In this document: positions 1-7,080 of the stretch, piece by piece
Numbering within the stretch: position 1 is the stretch's first letter
Layout: each line of letters begins with the position of its first letter
Origin: Pseudomonadota bacterium
Lineage (GTDB): Bacteria > Pseudomonadota > Gammaproteobacteria > Xanthomonadales > Rhodanobacteraceae
Direction of reading: 5' to 3'
DNA: 14,631 bases
Assembly: GCA_021777635.1 (NCBI GenBank)
Contig: JAJYDI010000034.1
Location: forward strand, 1 to 14,631
The notes under the pieces: model-generated
Databases searched by the model: none
What the model saw: only the letters and a program-made list of their open reading frames with translations
What the model was told of the DNA's origin: nothing
Position numbers and translations under genes: made by a program

Positions 1-2
1 TT

Positions 3-293
3 CCGGTGCGCGCCTTCGACCCCGAGGCGATGGATGCGGCGCGGCAGCTCTACGGTGCGCGCGCCGAGCTCGAGCTCTGCGCTGACTCCCACGCGGCCCT
101 AGCGGGGGCAGATGCGTTGGCCCTGGTTACTGAGTGGAAGGTGTTTCGCAGTCCCGACTTCGCGCGAGTGCGCGCCGAGCTGAGAGAGGCGGTGGTCTTC
201 GATGGCCGCAATATCTGGGATCCCCTGGTGGTCGAGGCGGCGGGGCTGGCTTACTACGGGATTGGTCGCGGCCGTTCGCTGGCGCGGGGATGA
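3..293 (+). CDS. UDP-glucose 6-dehydrogenase family, C-terminal part (5' end outside window)
   Basis: This is the last ~96 codons of a nucleotide-sugar dehydrogenase of the UDP-glucose/GDP-mannose family. Such enzymes oxidise UDP-glucose to UDP-glucuronate with two NAD+ in the cytosol, for exopolysaccharide or lipid modification. What is visible is the C-terminal UDP-binding domain: an opening VRAFDPEA strand, then GADALALVTEWKVFRSPDF, then FDGRNIWDP, and a terminal YYGIGR, all in the order usual for this family. The catalytic Cys and the Rossmann NAD domain lie upstream of the window. The reading frame is open from the first bases, so the true start is not seen. The stop overlaps the ATG of slyX (ATGA), which suggests co-transcription and translational coupling. 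The family is clear; the exact sugar substrate cannot be decided from this fragment. Confidence 0.88.
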   Translation, partial: PVRAFDPEAMDAARQLYGARAELELCADSHAALAGADALALVTEWKVFRSPDFARVRAELREAVVFDGRNIWDPLVVEAAGLAYYGIGRGRSLARG

Positions 294-505
294 GCATGGA
301 CGCGCTGGATCGCCTTGCGGAGCTGGAGGTTCGCATGACCTTTTTGGACGAGGCGGTGACTGGCCTGCTTCGCGCCGACGCCGAACGCAGCGTGCGGCTC
401 GATCTGCTCGAGCGCACCGTGCGCGAATTGCGCAGCGAGCTGGCGGCGGTGCGCGTTGCACTCGGTGCCGACACCCACCTCGAACCACCGCCGCCACATT
501 ACTGA
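290..505 (+). CDS. slyX: SlyX family protein
   Basis: This 71-residue protein is predicted to be an almost continuous amphipathic helix (coiled coil). Leucine-rich heptads run from residue 5 to about 58 (for example DRLAELEVRM and LLERTVRELRSEL), followed by a proline-rich tail ending PPPPHY. The short coiled coil plus PPHY terminus is the hallmark of SlyX, whose molecular function is unknown. The length matches the usual ~70 residues. The ATG at 290 overlaps the upstream stop as ATGA. A second ATG at 296 is equally plausible, because the GGGGA run at 286-290 would sit 5 bases before it as a ribosome binding site; the protein would then be two residues shorter. It is part of a tight three-gene run with the upstream dehydrogenase and the downstream DUF2058 gene. 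Confidence 0.88.
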   Translation: MSMDALDRLAELEVRMTFLDEAVTGLLRADAERSVRLDLLERTVRELRSELAAVRVALGADTHLEPPPPHY

Positions 506-514
506 GAGCCGGGC

Positions 515-1072
515 ATGAGCGAATCCCTGCGTGATCAGCTGCTGAAGAGCGGTTTGGTCCAGGCCCGACGTAACAACAAGTCGCGCGATGGCAAGCCGAG
601 CGAGCAGCAACCTGCAAACCGAGGCGAGCCGGCATCCGGCGCTGCCCGCGGCAAGACCGGGCTGCCCTCCGCCTCGGCGGAAATCGACCTGGCCAAGGCC
701 TATGCCCTGCGTGCCCGGCACGAGCGCGACGAACGCGTGCGTACCGAACGCGAGGCTGCTGCCAAGGCGGCGGCGCGCAAGGTGCAGCGGCAGAGGCTGC
801 TCGCGTTGCTCGATGGGCGCGCGCTAAATCATGCAGATGCCGAGCACGTTCGGCATTTCGAGTACGGCGGCAAGATTCGCCGTGTCTACGTCAGCGCCGA
901 GCAGCTGCGGGAGGTCAACGACGGCGCGCTGGGCGTGATCCAGTGCGAGGGCCGCTACCTTCTGGTGCCGCGCGCGCTGGCCGAAGAGGTGCGCGCTTTC
1001 GCGCCCGCAGTGGTGGCATTGCTGGCCGAGCCGGGCAGTGCCGCGGACGACTTGCCGGCCGACGCCGACTAG
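515..1072 (+). CDS. DUF2058 / YaiL-like nucleoprotein
   Basis: This 185-residue cytosolic protein of the DUF2058 (YaiL) family is described in databases only as a nucleoprotein/polynucleotide-associated protein; no reaction is established. The N terminus SLRDQLLKSGLV is characteristic. It is followed by a low-complexity, basic Lys/Arg/Gln region (about 15-50) and a charged Arg/Glu/Ala helix (about 60-100) that may bind nucleic acid. The C-terminal domain contains the conserved KIRRVYVSAEQL and IQCEGRYLLVP strands, then an acidic tail (DDLPADAD). The ATG at 515 follows slyX by 9 bases, and a GAGAG site at 504-508 lies 6 bases before it, so the start is well supported. It ends 16 bases from the stop of the convergent FadJ-like gene, and I see no convincing bidirectional terminator between them. 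Family assignment is confident; function is not. Confidence 0.85.
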   Translation: MSESLRDQLLKSGLVQARRNNKSRDGKPSEQQPANRGEPASGAARGKTGLPSASAEIDLAKAYALRARHERDERVRTEREAAAKAAARKVQRQRLLALLDGRALNHADAEHVRHFEYGGKIRRVYVSAEQLREVNDGALGVIQCEGRYLLVPRALAEEVRAFAPAVVALLAEPGSAADDLPADAD

Positions 1073-1088
1073 CCGTCGCTGCCCGCGG

Positions 1089-3152
1089 TCAGGCGGCGCT
1101 GTCGTCCGGGCGCAGTGCAGGGTTGTCCCAGCCGCGCTTGGGTACGAAGCGCGGACCGTGGCGCATGGCCAGTTGCTCCAGCCGCGATTGCAGCGTATCC
1201 GTGCCGACGTTGCGAATGTGGGCGATCGGGCCGCCGCGGAACGGTGCGAAACCGGTGCCGAAGATCACTCCGGCATCGAGCAGGTCGGCATCCGCCACCA
1301 CACCATCGCTCAGGCAGGCGACGGCCTCGTTGAGAAGCGGAAGGATGATGCGGTCCTCGAGGTCGTCGGGCGCCGCGTACTTTGGATCCGTCGCCGGTTT
1401 GACCGGTTTGCCAGCACGCCAGAGATAAAAACCTTGGCCATCTTTCTTGCCGCGCTTGCCGGCGGCCAGCAGCGGCTCCAGACCAGCGGGGATGTCGAGG
1501 CCGAGGAACGGTCCCAGTTCCTTGCCGACGGAGGCTGCGACGTCGAGACCAACGGTGTCTGCCAGCTCGATCGGACCCATCGGCATGCCAAAGCCGCGTG
1601 CGGTCTTGTCCAGGATCGGGCCAGGCACGCCTTCGGCGTAGCAGCGCATGGCTTCCAGCAGATAGGGCATCAGGATTCGGTTTACGAGGAAGCCCGGCGT
1701 GCCGGCGACCGGCACCGGCAGCTTGTCGAGGGAACGCACGAAAGCCAGCGCGCGCTTTTCGGCCTGCGCGTCGAGCCGATCGTGGCGCACCAGTTCGACC
1801 AGCGGCATCTGTGCGACCGGGTTGAAGAAGTGCAGGCCGAGAAATCGCTCGGGCGCGACAAGCTTCGCACGCAACGCGTCCAGCGGAATGCTGGAAGTGT
1901 TGGTTGCCAACAGACCGCCCGCACGCAGTTGCGGCTCGATCTGTGAGTACAGCGCCTCCTTGGCTTCGGGGTTCTCGAAGATCGCTTCGATGGCCAGTTC
2001 GGCATCGGCAGCTCCCCGGCCTGCGACGTCCGCACTCAGCCGTGCCGTGGCCGCGGCGATGCGTTCGGGCGTCTTCAAGCGCTTCTCGAACAGCACCCCA
2101 GCGCGTGCCAGCGCCGGCTCGATGAACTTCAGCTCGCGATCCTGCAAGGTCACGTCGAAGTTGCGATACGCGCACCAAGCTGCGATGTCACCGCCCATCA
2201 CGCCGGCGCCGACGACGTGCACGTGCCGGATGCCATGCTCGACTCCGGCCCCCAGGCCCTTCAGTCGCTCCTGCAGGAAGAACACCCGGATCAGGTTGCG
2301 CGCGGTCGTTGTCTCGGCCAGCCGCGCCACCGAGTGCGCCTCGAGTTTCAGGCGCTGGCGGATGTCGCTGCCGCCGCGACGCCAGACCTCGATCAGCGCG
2401 AACGGCGCGGGGTAATGGGATGCGCGCACCTTGGCCGCGGTCTGCCGGCGCACCAGCGGCGCGAGCAGCTGCCGTGCGATCCAGGCATTGCTGGCCAGAG
2501 CCCGCAGCCGCTGCGCCAGTGGGCGAGGCGGTGGCTGCCGCAGTATCGCCAGTGCGGCATCGAGCAGATCCTCGACGGGCACCACCCGATCAACCAGACC
2601 CAGCCCGCGCGCGGCGGTCGCTGAAATCGTCTTGCCAGTCAGCATCATCGGCAGCGCTTGCAGGGCGCCAATCAGGCGCGGCAGGCGCGCAGTTCCACCC
2701 CATCCAGGGTGGATGCCAAGCATCACCTCGGGGAGGCCGATGCGCGTCCCGGCGTCGTCGCTGGCCACACGATGGCGACAAGCCAGCGCCAGTTCGGTGC
2801 CGCCACCCATGCAGTGGCCATGGATCGCTGCCACGGTGGGGCAGGGCAACTCGGCAAGGTGCTGGAACACCCGCTGGCCGAACTGGATCGCCGCCAGCAC
2901 GCCGCCGTTGCGCTCGTACTTGGCGAACTCGCGGATATCGGCGCCGGCAATGAAACCGGCAGGTTTGGCCGAGCGGATCAGCACGCCGGTCGGCGGCTCG
3001 ATGGCGAGGCGCTCGACGATCGCGGCGAGCTCATCCAGCACCGCGCGCGCCAGCGCATTCACGCTGCTGCCCGCTCGATCGAGCGCGAGCACCACGATTC
3101 CGTCATCGCGCTGTTGGGCTTGCCAGTGCCTGAACCGCAGACCTTCGAACAT
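1089..3152 (-). CDS. fadJ: FadJ-like enoyl-CoA hydratase / 3-hydroxyacyl-CoA dehydrogenase
   Basis: This 687-residue bifunctional fatty-acid beta-oxidation enzyme hydrates trans-2-enoyl-CoA and then oxidises the L-3-hydroxyacyl-CoA with NAD+. The N-terminal crotonase domain (about 1-200) has the oxyanion loop AGADIREF (69-76), the GGGTELALA segment with Glu120, and GLPEV with Glu142; both catalytic glutamates are present. Their 22-residue spacing matches FadJ as I recall it, against 20 in FadB. The dehydrogenase half has a Rossmann GAGVMGG (315-321), NTSSIPL, His441 in HFFNPV and Glu453, the catalytic pair, plus FLVNRILMPYLLEA. The frame stays open upstream to 3677, but homology begins at MFEGLRF. 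The ATG at 3152 has a GGAG-type site 10 bases upstream, so that start is chosen. No thiolase subunit gene is adjacent. FadB-type naming remains possible. Confidence 0.88.
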   Translation of the reverse strand: MFEGLRFRHWQAQQRDDGIVVLALDRAGSSVNALARAVLDELAAIVERLAIEPPTGVLIRSAKPAGFIAGADIREFAKYERNGGVLAAIQFGQRVFQHLAELPCPTVAAIHGHCMGGGTELALACRHRVASDDAGTRIGLPEVMLGIHPGWGGTARLPRLIGALQALPMMLTGKTISATAARGLGLVDRVVPVEDLLDAALAILRQPPPRPLAQRLRALASNAWIARQLLAPLVRRQTAAKVRASHYPAPFALIEVWRRGGSDIRQRLKLEAHSVARLAETTTARNLIRVFFLQERLKGLGAGVEHGIRHVHVVGAGVMGGDIAAWCAYRNFDVTLQDRELKFIEPALARAGVLFEKRLKTPERIAAATARLSADVAGRGAADAELAIEAIFENPEAKEALYSQIEPQLRAGGLLATNTSSIPLDALRAKLVAPERFLGLHFFNPVAQMPLVELVRHDRLDAQAEKRALAFVRSLDKLPVPVAGTPGFLVNRILMPYLLEAMRCYAEGVPGPILDKTARGFGMPMGPIELADTVGLDVAASVGKELGPFLGLDIPAGLEPLLAAGKRGKKDGQGFYLWRAGKPVKPATDPKYAAPDDLEDRIILPLLNEAVACLSDGVVADADLLDAGVIFGTGFAPFRGGPIAHIRNVGTDTLQSRLEQLAMRHGPRFVPKRGWDNPALRPDDSAA

Positions 3153-3170
3153 GATGCGGTCGCTCCGTGT

Positions 3171-3199
3171 TTGCGTCAGAGTAATGATCACACGATAAC
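3171..3199 (+). promoter_or_regulatory. Candidate sigma-70-type promoter for the 3236 gene
   Basis: TTGCGT (3171-3176) and GATAAC (3194-3199) are separated by exactly 17 bases. This would give a start site near 3206, some 30 bases before the ATG at 3236. It lies in the only AT-richer patch of the divergent 83-base intergenic region, which also holds a TGATCA palindrome (3185-3190). The -35 match is weak (3 of 6) and the -10 is 4 of 6. I could not define a matching promoter for the leftward fadJ-like gene. Confidence 0.35.
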
Positions 3200-3235
3200 C
3201 AGCGGCTGCAAGAAGGGCCGTGCGAGCGCCGGGGA

Positions 3236-3724
3236 ATGCCTGAACTGCAAGTCGAGGTTGTTGCCACCACTGCCGAGTTGCTGGCGCGCGTGCTTGCCGG
3301 CGAGCAGGCGCTGACCCTGCTCGATACCGGTGACGCGTCAACGCTGGTCGACGAGTTTCGCCGCCAAGCCCTGCTGGGCGGCCAGTCGCTGTATCTGTGG
3401 AACGCCGATGAAGGCCTATGTAGCCTTCGCGAGGCTGGTGTGCGGGTACCGGCGACGCACCGTCCGGGCGATGCTCTTCGCTACGTGCTGCAGAGCATGC
3501 ATTTCGGCATCTACCTGATTCCGTTGCCGCTGCAGGATCTGCCCGCATTGCTGCCGCTGCTCCATCAGATCCTGCGGCAGCGAGCGGGTTATGCCCGGAG
3601 GGTAGTGCTGCTGGCGCCCCTGGACGCACTGCCGCCGGTTCTGGCCGAGCAGGCGCTGCGGCTGCGCCTCGCCGCAAGCGGGCAGGGTCGCCTGCGTCTG
3701 CGCGGCGGCCGCTGGGTGCGCTGA
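3236..3724 (+). CDS. Hypothetical protein, possibly like the N-terminal region of Ycf46-type AAA proteins
   Basis: I do not recognise this 162-residue protein with certainty. It has no signal peptide or membrane segment. Visible elements are a strand-turn with Trp55 and GL at 60-61 (LYLWNADEGL), a helix DALRYVL (79-85), a hydrophobic strand GIYLI (91-95), a leucine-rich helix (99-115), and a strand-loop VVLLAPLDALPP (123-134), then a basic C terminus. From memory, this order of a Trp/Gly-Leu strand, a GVFVL-type strand and an LLSP...PPEL-type loop resembles the non-ATPase N-terminal region of Ycf46-like AAA proteins. No Walker motifs occur here, so it would be an orphan version of that region. 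It ends 2 bases before the GGDEF-EAL gene (TGAGGATG), so the two are probably translationally coupled and functionally linked. The ATG at 3236 lacks a well-spaced ribosome binding site, leaving the start uncertain. Confidence 0.7.
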   Translation: MPELQVEVVATTAELLARVLAGEQALTLLDTGDASTLVDEFRRQALLGGQSLYLWNADEGLCSLREAGVRVPATHRPGDALRYVLQSMHFGIYLIPLPLQDLPALLPLLHQILRQRAGYARRVVLLAPLDALPPVLAEQALRLRLAASGQGRLRLRGGRWVR

Positions 3725-3726
3725 GG

Positions 3727-6291
3727 ATGTTTGGCCATGACGCTCCCGCCCTGCTGATCGTGGCCGCTGACCGCGGCGAGCGCCGCGTTCTTTACGATGC
3801 CTTGGAGCAGGCCGGTTTCGAGGCCCTGTATACCGCGCGGGACGTAGCCCAGGCGCGTGCCCTGCTGGCGCAGATACCCACTCTGGATTTGATGCTGCTC
3901 GAATTCAAAGGTGAGGCCGGTGAGGCCGTGTCGTTTTGTGCCCAACTCGCTCAGCGCCAGGGACCGGCCGTGATCGGGCTTCTTGCCGGCGAATCCGCGC
4001 AGAGGGTTTGGGGCTTTCACCGTGCTGTGCCGGGAGTCAGCGACTGGATGGCGGCACCGTTCGCGGCCGGCGAGGTCTGTGCACGCGTCAACACCGCGCT
4101 CGGGCGGCGCACCACGGTTGCCCCGGTCAGCGGCGAGGAAGACGATGTCCTACGGTTGTTTTTTGATACCAGCAGCGACGAACTGATGGTCAGCGACAGC
4201 GATGGCCGAGTTCTTGCCTGCAATGACGCGTTCGCGCGAGCAAACGGATTGACCGGCGCGGCGTGGCTCGGACGGCGTCTGGATCCGATCGCATTTTGCG
4301 CGGGCGCTGAGCGCCAGCGAACGCTGCGACGCAAGTTGAAGTTGGAGGGCGCGGTGCAGTTCCGTTGCGAGCGGCCGCACCCGGACGGTCGCAGCGATCC
4401 CATCGAGGTCAATCTGCGTTTGGCGCTGCGCGATGGCGTACCGGTGCACTGCAGCCGGGTCCGCGTCCTTGATGACGAGCGCCGAGCCCGCGATGCGTTG
4501 GCGCTGCTGGCACGGGTGAACGCGGCCGGCCGCGGCGATGCCGGTATGGAAGCTGCGGCGCGCTTGTTGACGGATTCCCTCGATTTGGCTTTTCTGGCGG
4601 TCTATGCCACTGCTGGCGACGGCACCGCTTTGCCGCTGGTGGTCGTGCAGCGCGTGCCGGCACCGGCCGAAGCTCCCGACCCGGCAATGCAGCCGACGCT
4701 GGCGCTGGCGCTCGCAGGCGAGGAGGTGATGCTTCTCGACGGCGCACACCAGCTGCCCGCGACGGACGACTTTCTTGCCGCAATCGAGGCATCGGTCTGC
4801 GCCTGCTTGCCGCTGACGGATCCCCATGGCAACGTGCTCGGCGCGTTGCTTGCCTACGCGCGTGCGCCGCGCGGTGCCGATCTGCTGCTGGCCGACACCC
4901 TGCGGGTGGCAGCGGGCCGATTTGCCGCCGAGCTGGCCCTGCGCCGGGCCCGCGAGGAGGGCCGGGCGCGCGGTCTCGAGGACGCCTTGACCAGCCTGCC
5001 CAACCGGTTGCTGTTCAACGACCGGTTACGGAACGTCCTGCTGGAGGCGGAACGCAGCGGCGAAAGCTTCGCCGTGCTGTTCGTCGATCTCGATCGTTTC
5101 AAGAGCATCAACGACGCGCTGGGCCACGCCACCGGCGACCAGGTGTTGCAGGCCGCCGGGCGACGACTGCGCGCCAGCGTACGCGCCTACGACACCGTTG
5201 CCCGCTATGCGGGCGACGAGTTCACCGTGATCCTGCGCCAGATCGTGCAGCGCGACGACGTGCATCGCATCGCCGACAAAATCGTGCGGCTGATGGAAGC
5301 GCCGCTAGACTTGCCCGATGGCGGCGCGATCGCCGTCACCACGTCGATCGGACTGAGCGTCTATCCCGACGACGCCGCCAACGCCGAGCAGCTGTTACAG
5401 CATGCCGACATGGCGATGTACAGCGCCAAGAGCCTGGGTCGCAATACCTGGCAGGCCTACGTGGCGATGCCGCAGGAGGCGCACCGTCAGCGCGTCGCGC
5501 TGGAGGGGCGGCTACGCCAAGCCGAGCGCAACGACGAGTTGCGCCTGCACTACCAGCCGCAAGTGGATGCCGCCAGCGAGGACATCGTAGGCATGGAGGC
5601 GCTGATCCGCTGGGAGCATCCCGATCTCGGCATGATCAGCCCGGCATTTTTCATCCCGCTGGCCGAGGAGACGGGCCTCATCCTGCCGATCGGCGAGTGG
5701 GTCCTGCGCAGCGCCTGTGCCGATGCAGTGCGTTGGCAGCGCCGCTTCGGCTTCGGTCTGCGTGTGGGCGTCAACCTTTCGGCATTGCAGCTGCGCCACC
5801 CCGGGCTGGTGGAAACGGTGCGCGGGGTCCTGGCCGAGAGCGGCATCGACCCTGCGCTGCTCGAGCTCGAGGTCACTGAGAGCGTCAGCCTGAAATCGGC
5901 GAGCGGCGTACCGGAGGCATTGCAGGCACTGCGGGCGCTGGGTTGCCGTATCGCCATCGATGATTTCGGCACCGGCCAGGCGTCACTCGACTATCTGCGC
6001 CGGTTTCCCGCCGATCGCATCAAGATCGACCAGAGTTTCGTGCGCCACATCGGCATTGATCCGGATGACGAGGCGATCGTGCGCGCCACCGTGTCGATGG
6101 CGCACAGTCTGGGTCGGGCGGTGGTCGCCGAGGGCGTCGAAACCGAGCAGCAATTCGAGTTCCTGCGCCTGCTGGGTTGCGAGGAGCTGCAGGGTTTTTT
6201 GTTTTGCCGACCGCTGGCGCACGATGCGTTCGAGCGCCTTCTGGCGACGCGCCTGCAGTTGCAACCAGAGTATTCCGGGCCCGTGGGCTGA
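3727..6291 (+). CDS. Degenerate REC-PAS-GAF-GGDEF-EAL cyclic-di-GMP protein
   Basis: This 854-residue soluble protein makes and/or degrades cyclic-di-GMP. It starts with a receiver-like domain (about 8-125) that lacks the phosphorylation residues: the phosphoacceptor position is Glu59 (LMLLEF), the KPF lysine is Ala110 (AAPF), and the acidic pair after the first strand is altered to VAAD. A PAS domain (about 139-255) and a GAF-like domain (about 273-405) follow. The GGDEF domain starts near Asp419 and has the active-site variant AGDEF (495-499), with the inhibitory-site RxxD motif intact at 486-489, five residues before. The EAL domain (about 588-845) has YQP (609-611), EAL (624-626), VNLSA, LEVTES, IDDFGTG, IKIDQSF, VAEGVET and ELQGF, so phosphodiesterase activity is expected; cyclase activity is possible but uncertain. 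There is no transmembrane segment. It is coupled to the 3236 gene and lies just upstream of rpoE. Confidence 0.92.
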   Translation: MFGHDAPALLIVAADRGERRVLYDALEQAGFEALYTARDVAQARALLAQIPTLDLMLLEFKGEAGEAVSFCAQLAQRQGPAVIGLLAGESAQRVWGFHRAVPGVSDWMAAPFAAGEVCARVNTALGRRTTVAPVSGEEDDVLRLFFDTSSDELMVSDSDGRVLACNDAFARANGLTGAAWLGRRLDPIAFCAGAERQRTLRRKLKLEGAVQFRCERPHPDGRSDPIEVNLRLALRDGVPVHCSRVRVLDDERRARDALALLARVNAAGRGDAGMEAAARLLTDSLDLAFLAVYATAGDGTALPLVVVQRVPAPAEAPDPAMQPTLALALAGEEVMLLDGAHQLPATDDFLAAIEASVCACLPLTDPHGNVLGALLAYARAPRGADLLLADTLRVAAGRFAAELALRRAREEGRARGLEDALTSLPNRLLFNDRLRNVLLEAERSGESFAVLFVDLDRFKSINDALGHATGDQVLQAAGRRLRASVRAYDTVARYAGDEFTVILRQIVQRDDVHRIADKIVRLMEAPLDLPDGGAIAVTTSIGLSVYPDDAANAEQLLQHADMAMYSAKSLGRNTWQAYVAMPQEAHRQRVALEGRLRQAERNDELRLHYQPQVDAASEDIVGMEALIRWEHPDLGMISPAFFIPLAEETGLILPIGEWVLRSACADAVRWQRRFGFGLRVGVNLSALQLRHPGLVETVRGVLAESGIDPALLELEVTESVSLKSASGVPEALQALRALGCRIAIDDFGTGQASLDYLRRFPADRIKIDQSFVRHIGIDPDDEAIVRATVSMAHSLGRAVVAEGVETEQQFEFLRLLGCEELQGFLFCRPLAHDAFERLLATRLQLQPEYSGPVG

Positions 6292-6383
6292 ACCCGCGCC
6301 GCGATTTGCGCCTCCCTCACGGGCCGCGTCACAGAGCCTTGAGCGGCTCGCCGGCACGTCGCTTCGGCTACTCTAGGAGCATC

Positions 6384-6426
6384 CGCACCAAGGGGATGCG
6401 CGGCGATCCCGCGCCCGCCGGGTGCG
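6384..6426 (+). promoter_or_regulatory. Nested inverted repeats upstream of rpoE
   Basis: The 189-base gap before rpoE contains an outer CGCACC (6384-6389) / GGTGCG (6421-6426) pair enclosing an inner GGGAT (6393-6397) / ATCCC (6406-6410) pair with an 8-base loop. A smaller GAGCC (6334-6338) / GGCTC (6345-6349) repeat lies further upstream, without a T-run. These could form RNA structure in the rpoE leader or the 3' end of the upstream gene. I found no convincing sigma-70 or sigma-E promoter in the gap. The rpoE ribosome binding site GAGGGAG (6464-6470) is outside the structure. Confidence 0.35.
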
Positions 6427-6480
6427 TCCGACGCAATAACACTGCTGGCGACCCGTCGCCGTCGAGGGAGATCAGCCCGG

Positions 6481-7062
6481 ATGGGCGAGCCAGAAACCGA
6501 TCGCGCGCTGGTTGAGCAGGTGCAGAAGGGCGATACCCGCGCTTTCGACCTGCTTGTGCGCAAGTATCAGCATCGGGTGATCGGCCTGATCTCCCGCTAC
6601 ATCCAGGACTGGAGCGAGTGCGAGGACGTCGCCCAGGAAGCGTTCATCCGCGCCTTTCGGGCGATCGGTTCGTTTCGCGGCGAAAGCCAGTTCTACACCT
6701 GGATGTACAAGATCGCCGTCAATACGGCCAAGAATCATCTGGTCTCGCTGGGCCGGCGTCCGCCGACCGAGGACGTCGCAATCGAAGACGCTCTTTACGC
6801 CGAGAGCGCCAATGGCTTGCGCGACGGCGATACCCCGGAGCACGAACTATTACGGCAGGAGATTGAACAAACCGTGTTTTCCACGGTCCAAGCATTGCCC
6901 GAGGATTTGCGCACCGCGATTACGCTGCGCGAAGTCGACGGGCTGAGTTACGAGGAGATTGCCGAAGCGATGAACTGTCCAATCGGCACCGTGCGTTCAC
7001 GAATCTTCCGCGCCCGCGAGGCGATCGATACCAGCCTGCGGCCGCTGATCACGGACAGTTGA
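6481..7062 (+). CDS. rpoE: RNA polymerase sigma factor RpoE (sigma-E / AlgU type)
   Basis: This 193-residue extracytoplasmic-function sigma factor directs RNA polymerase to envelope-stress promoters. Region 2 (about 20-92) carries FDLLVRKYQHRVIGLISRY, the DVAQEAFIRAFRAI core-binding helix and FRGESQFYTWMYKIAVNTAKNHL, which melts and reads the -10 element. Region 4 (about 135-185) carries LPEDLRTAITLREVDGLSYEEIAEAM and a CPIGTVRSRIFRAREAI helix-turn-helix for the -35 element. These are close to E. coli RpoE and Pseudomonas AlgU, and the length is usual. The start is backed by GAGGGAG 10 bases upstream. rseA begins 18 bases after the stop and rseB overlaps rseA, giving the classical sigma/anti-sigma operon. 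Activity should be held down by RseA and released by regulated proteolysis; no DegS or RseP gene is in the window. Confidence 0.96.
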   Translation: MGEPETDRALVEQVQKGDTRAFDLLVRKYQHRVIGLISRYIQDWSECEDVAQEAFIRAFRAIGSFRGESQFYTWMYKIAVNTAKNHLVSLGRRPPTEDVAIEDALYAESANGLRDGDTPEHELLRQEIEQTVFSTVQALPEDLRTAITLREVDGLSYEEIAEAMNCPIGTVRSRIFRAREAIDTSLRPLITDS

Positions 7063-7080
7063 GAGTTGAGGGTTGCAGCC

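Noticed and set aside
1038..1946. Open frame of 302 codons on the plus strand opposite fadJ.
   Set aside because: High-GC shadow frame. The minus-strand product has complete catalytic motifs, while this one has no recognisable domain.
3171..3205. Possible CRP/Clp or fatty-acid regulator operator around TGATCA in the fadJ divergent region.
   Set aside because: The reverse strand gives TGTGA followed by a poor second half-site, and the palindrome is only 6 bases; this is not enough to call an operator.
3153..3677. Long upstream extension of the fadJ-like frame on the minus strand (total 862 residues).
   Set aside because: The added 175 residues are Arg/Ala/Pro-rich and unlike any hydratase N terminus; the region is the shadow of the rightward gene at 3236. 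Family homology starts at the ATG at 3152.
6289..6320. GAACCC about 190 bases before rpoE as an autoregulatory sigma-E -35 box.
   Set aside because: No TCTGA/TCAAA-like element follows at 15-17 bases, where the sequence reads CTCCC; the -35 also mismatches.
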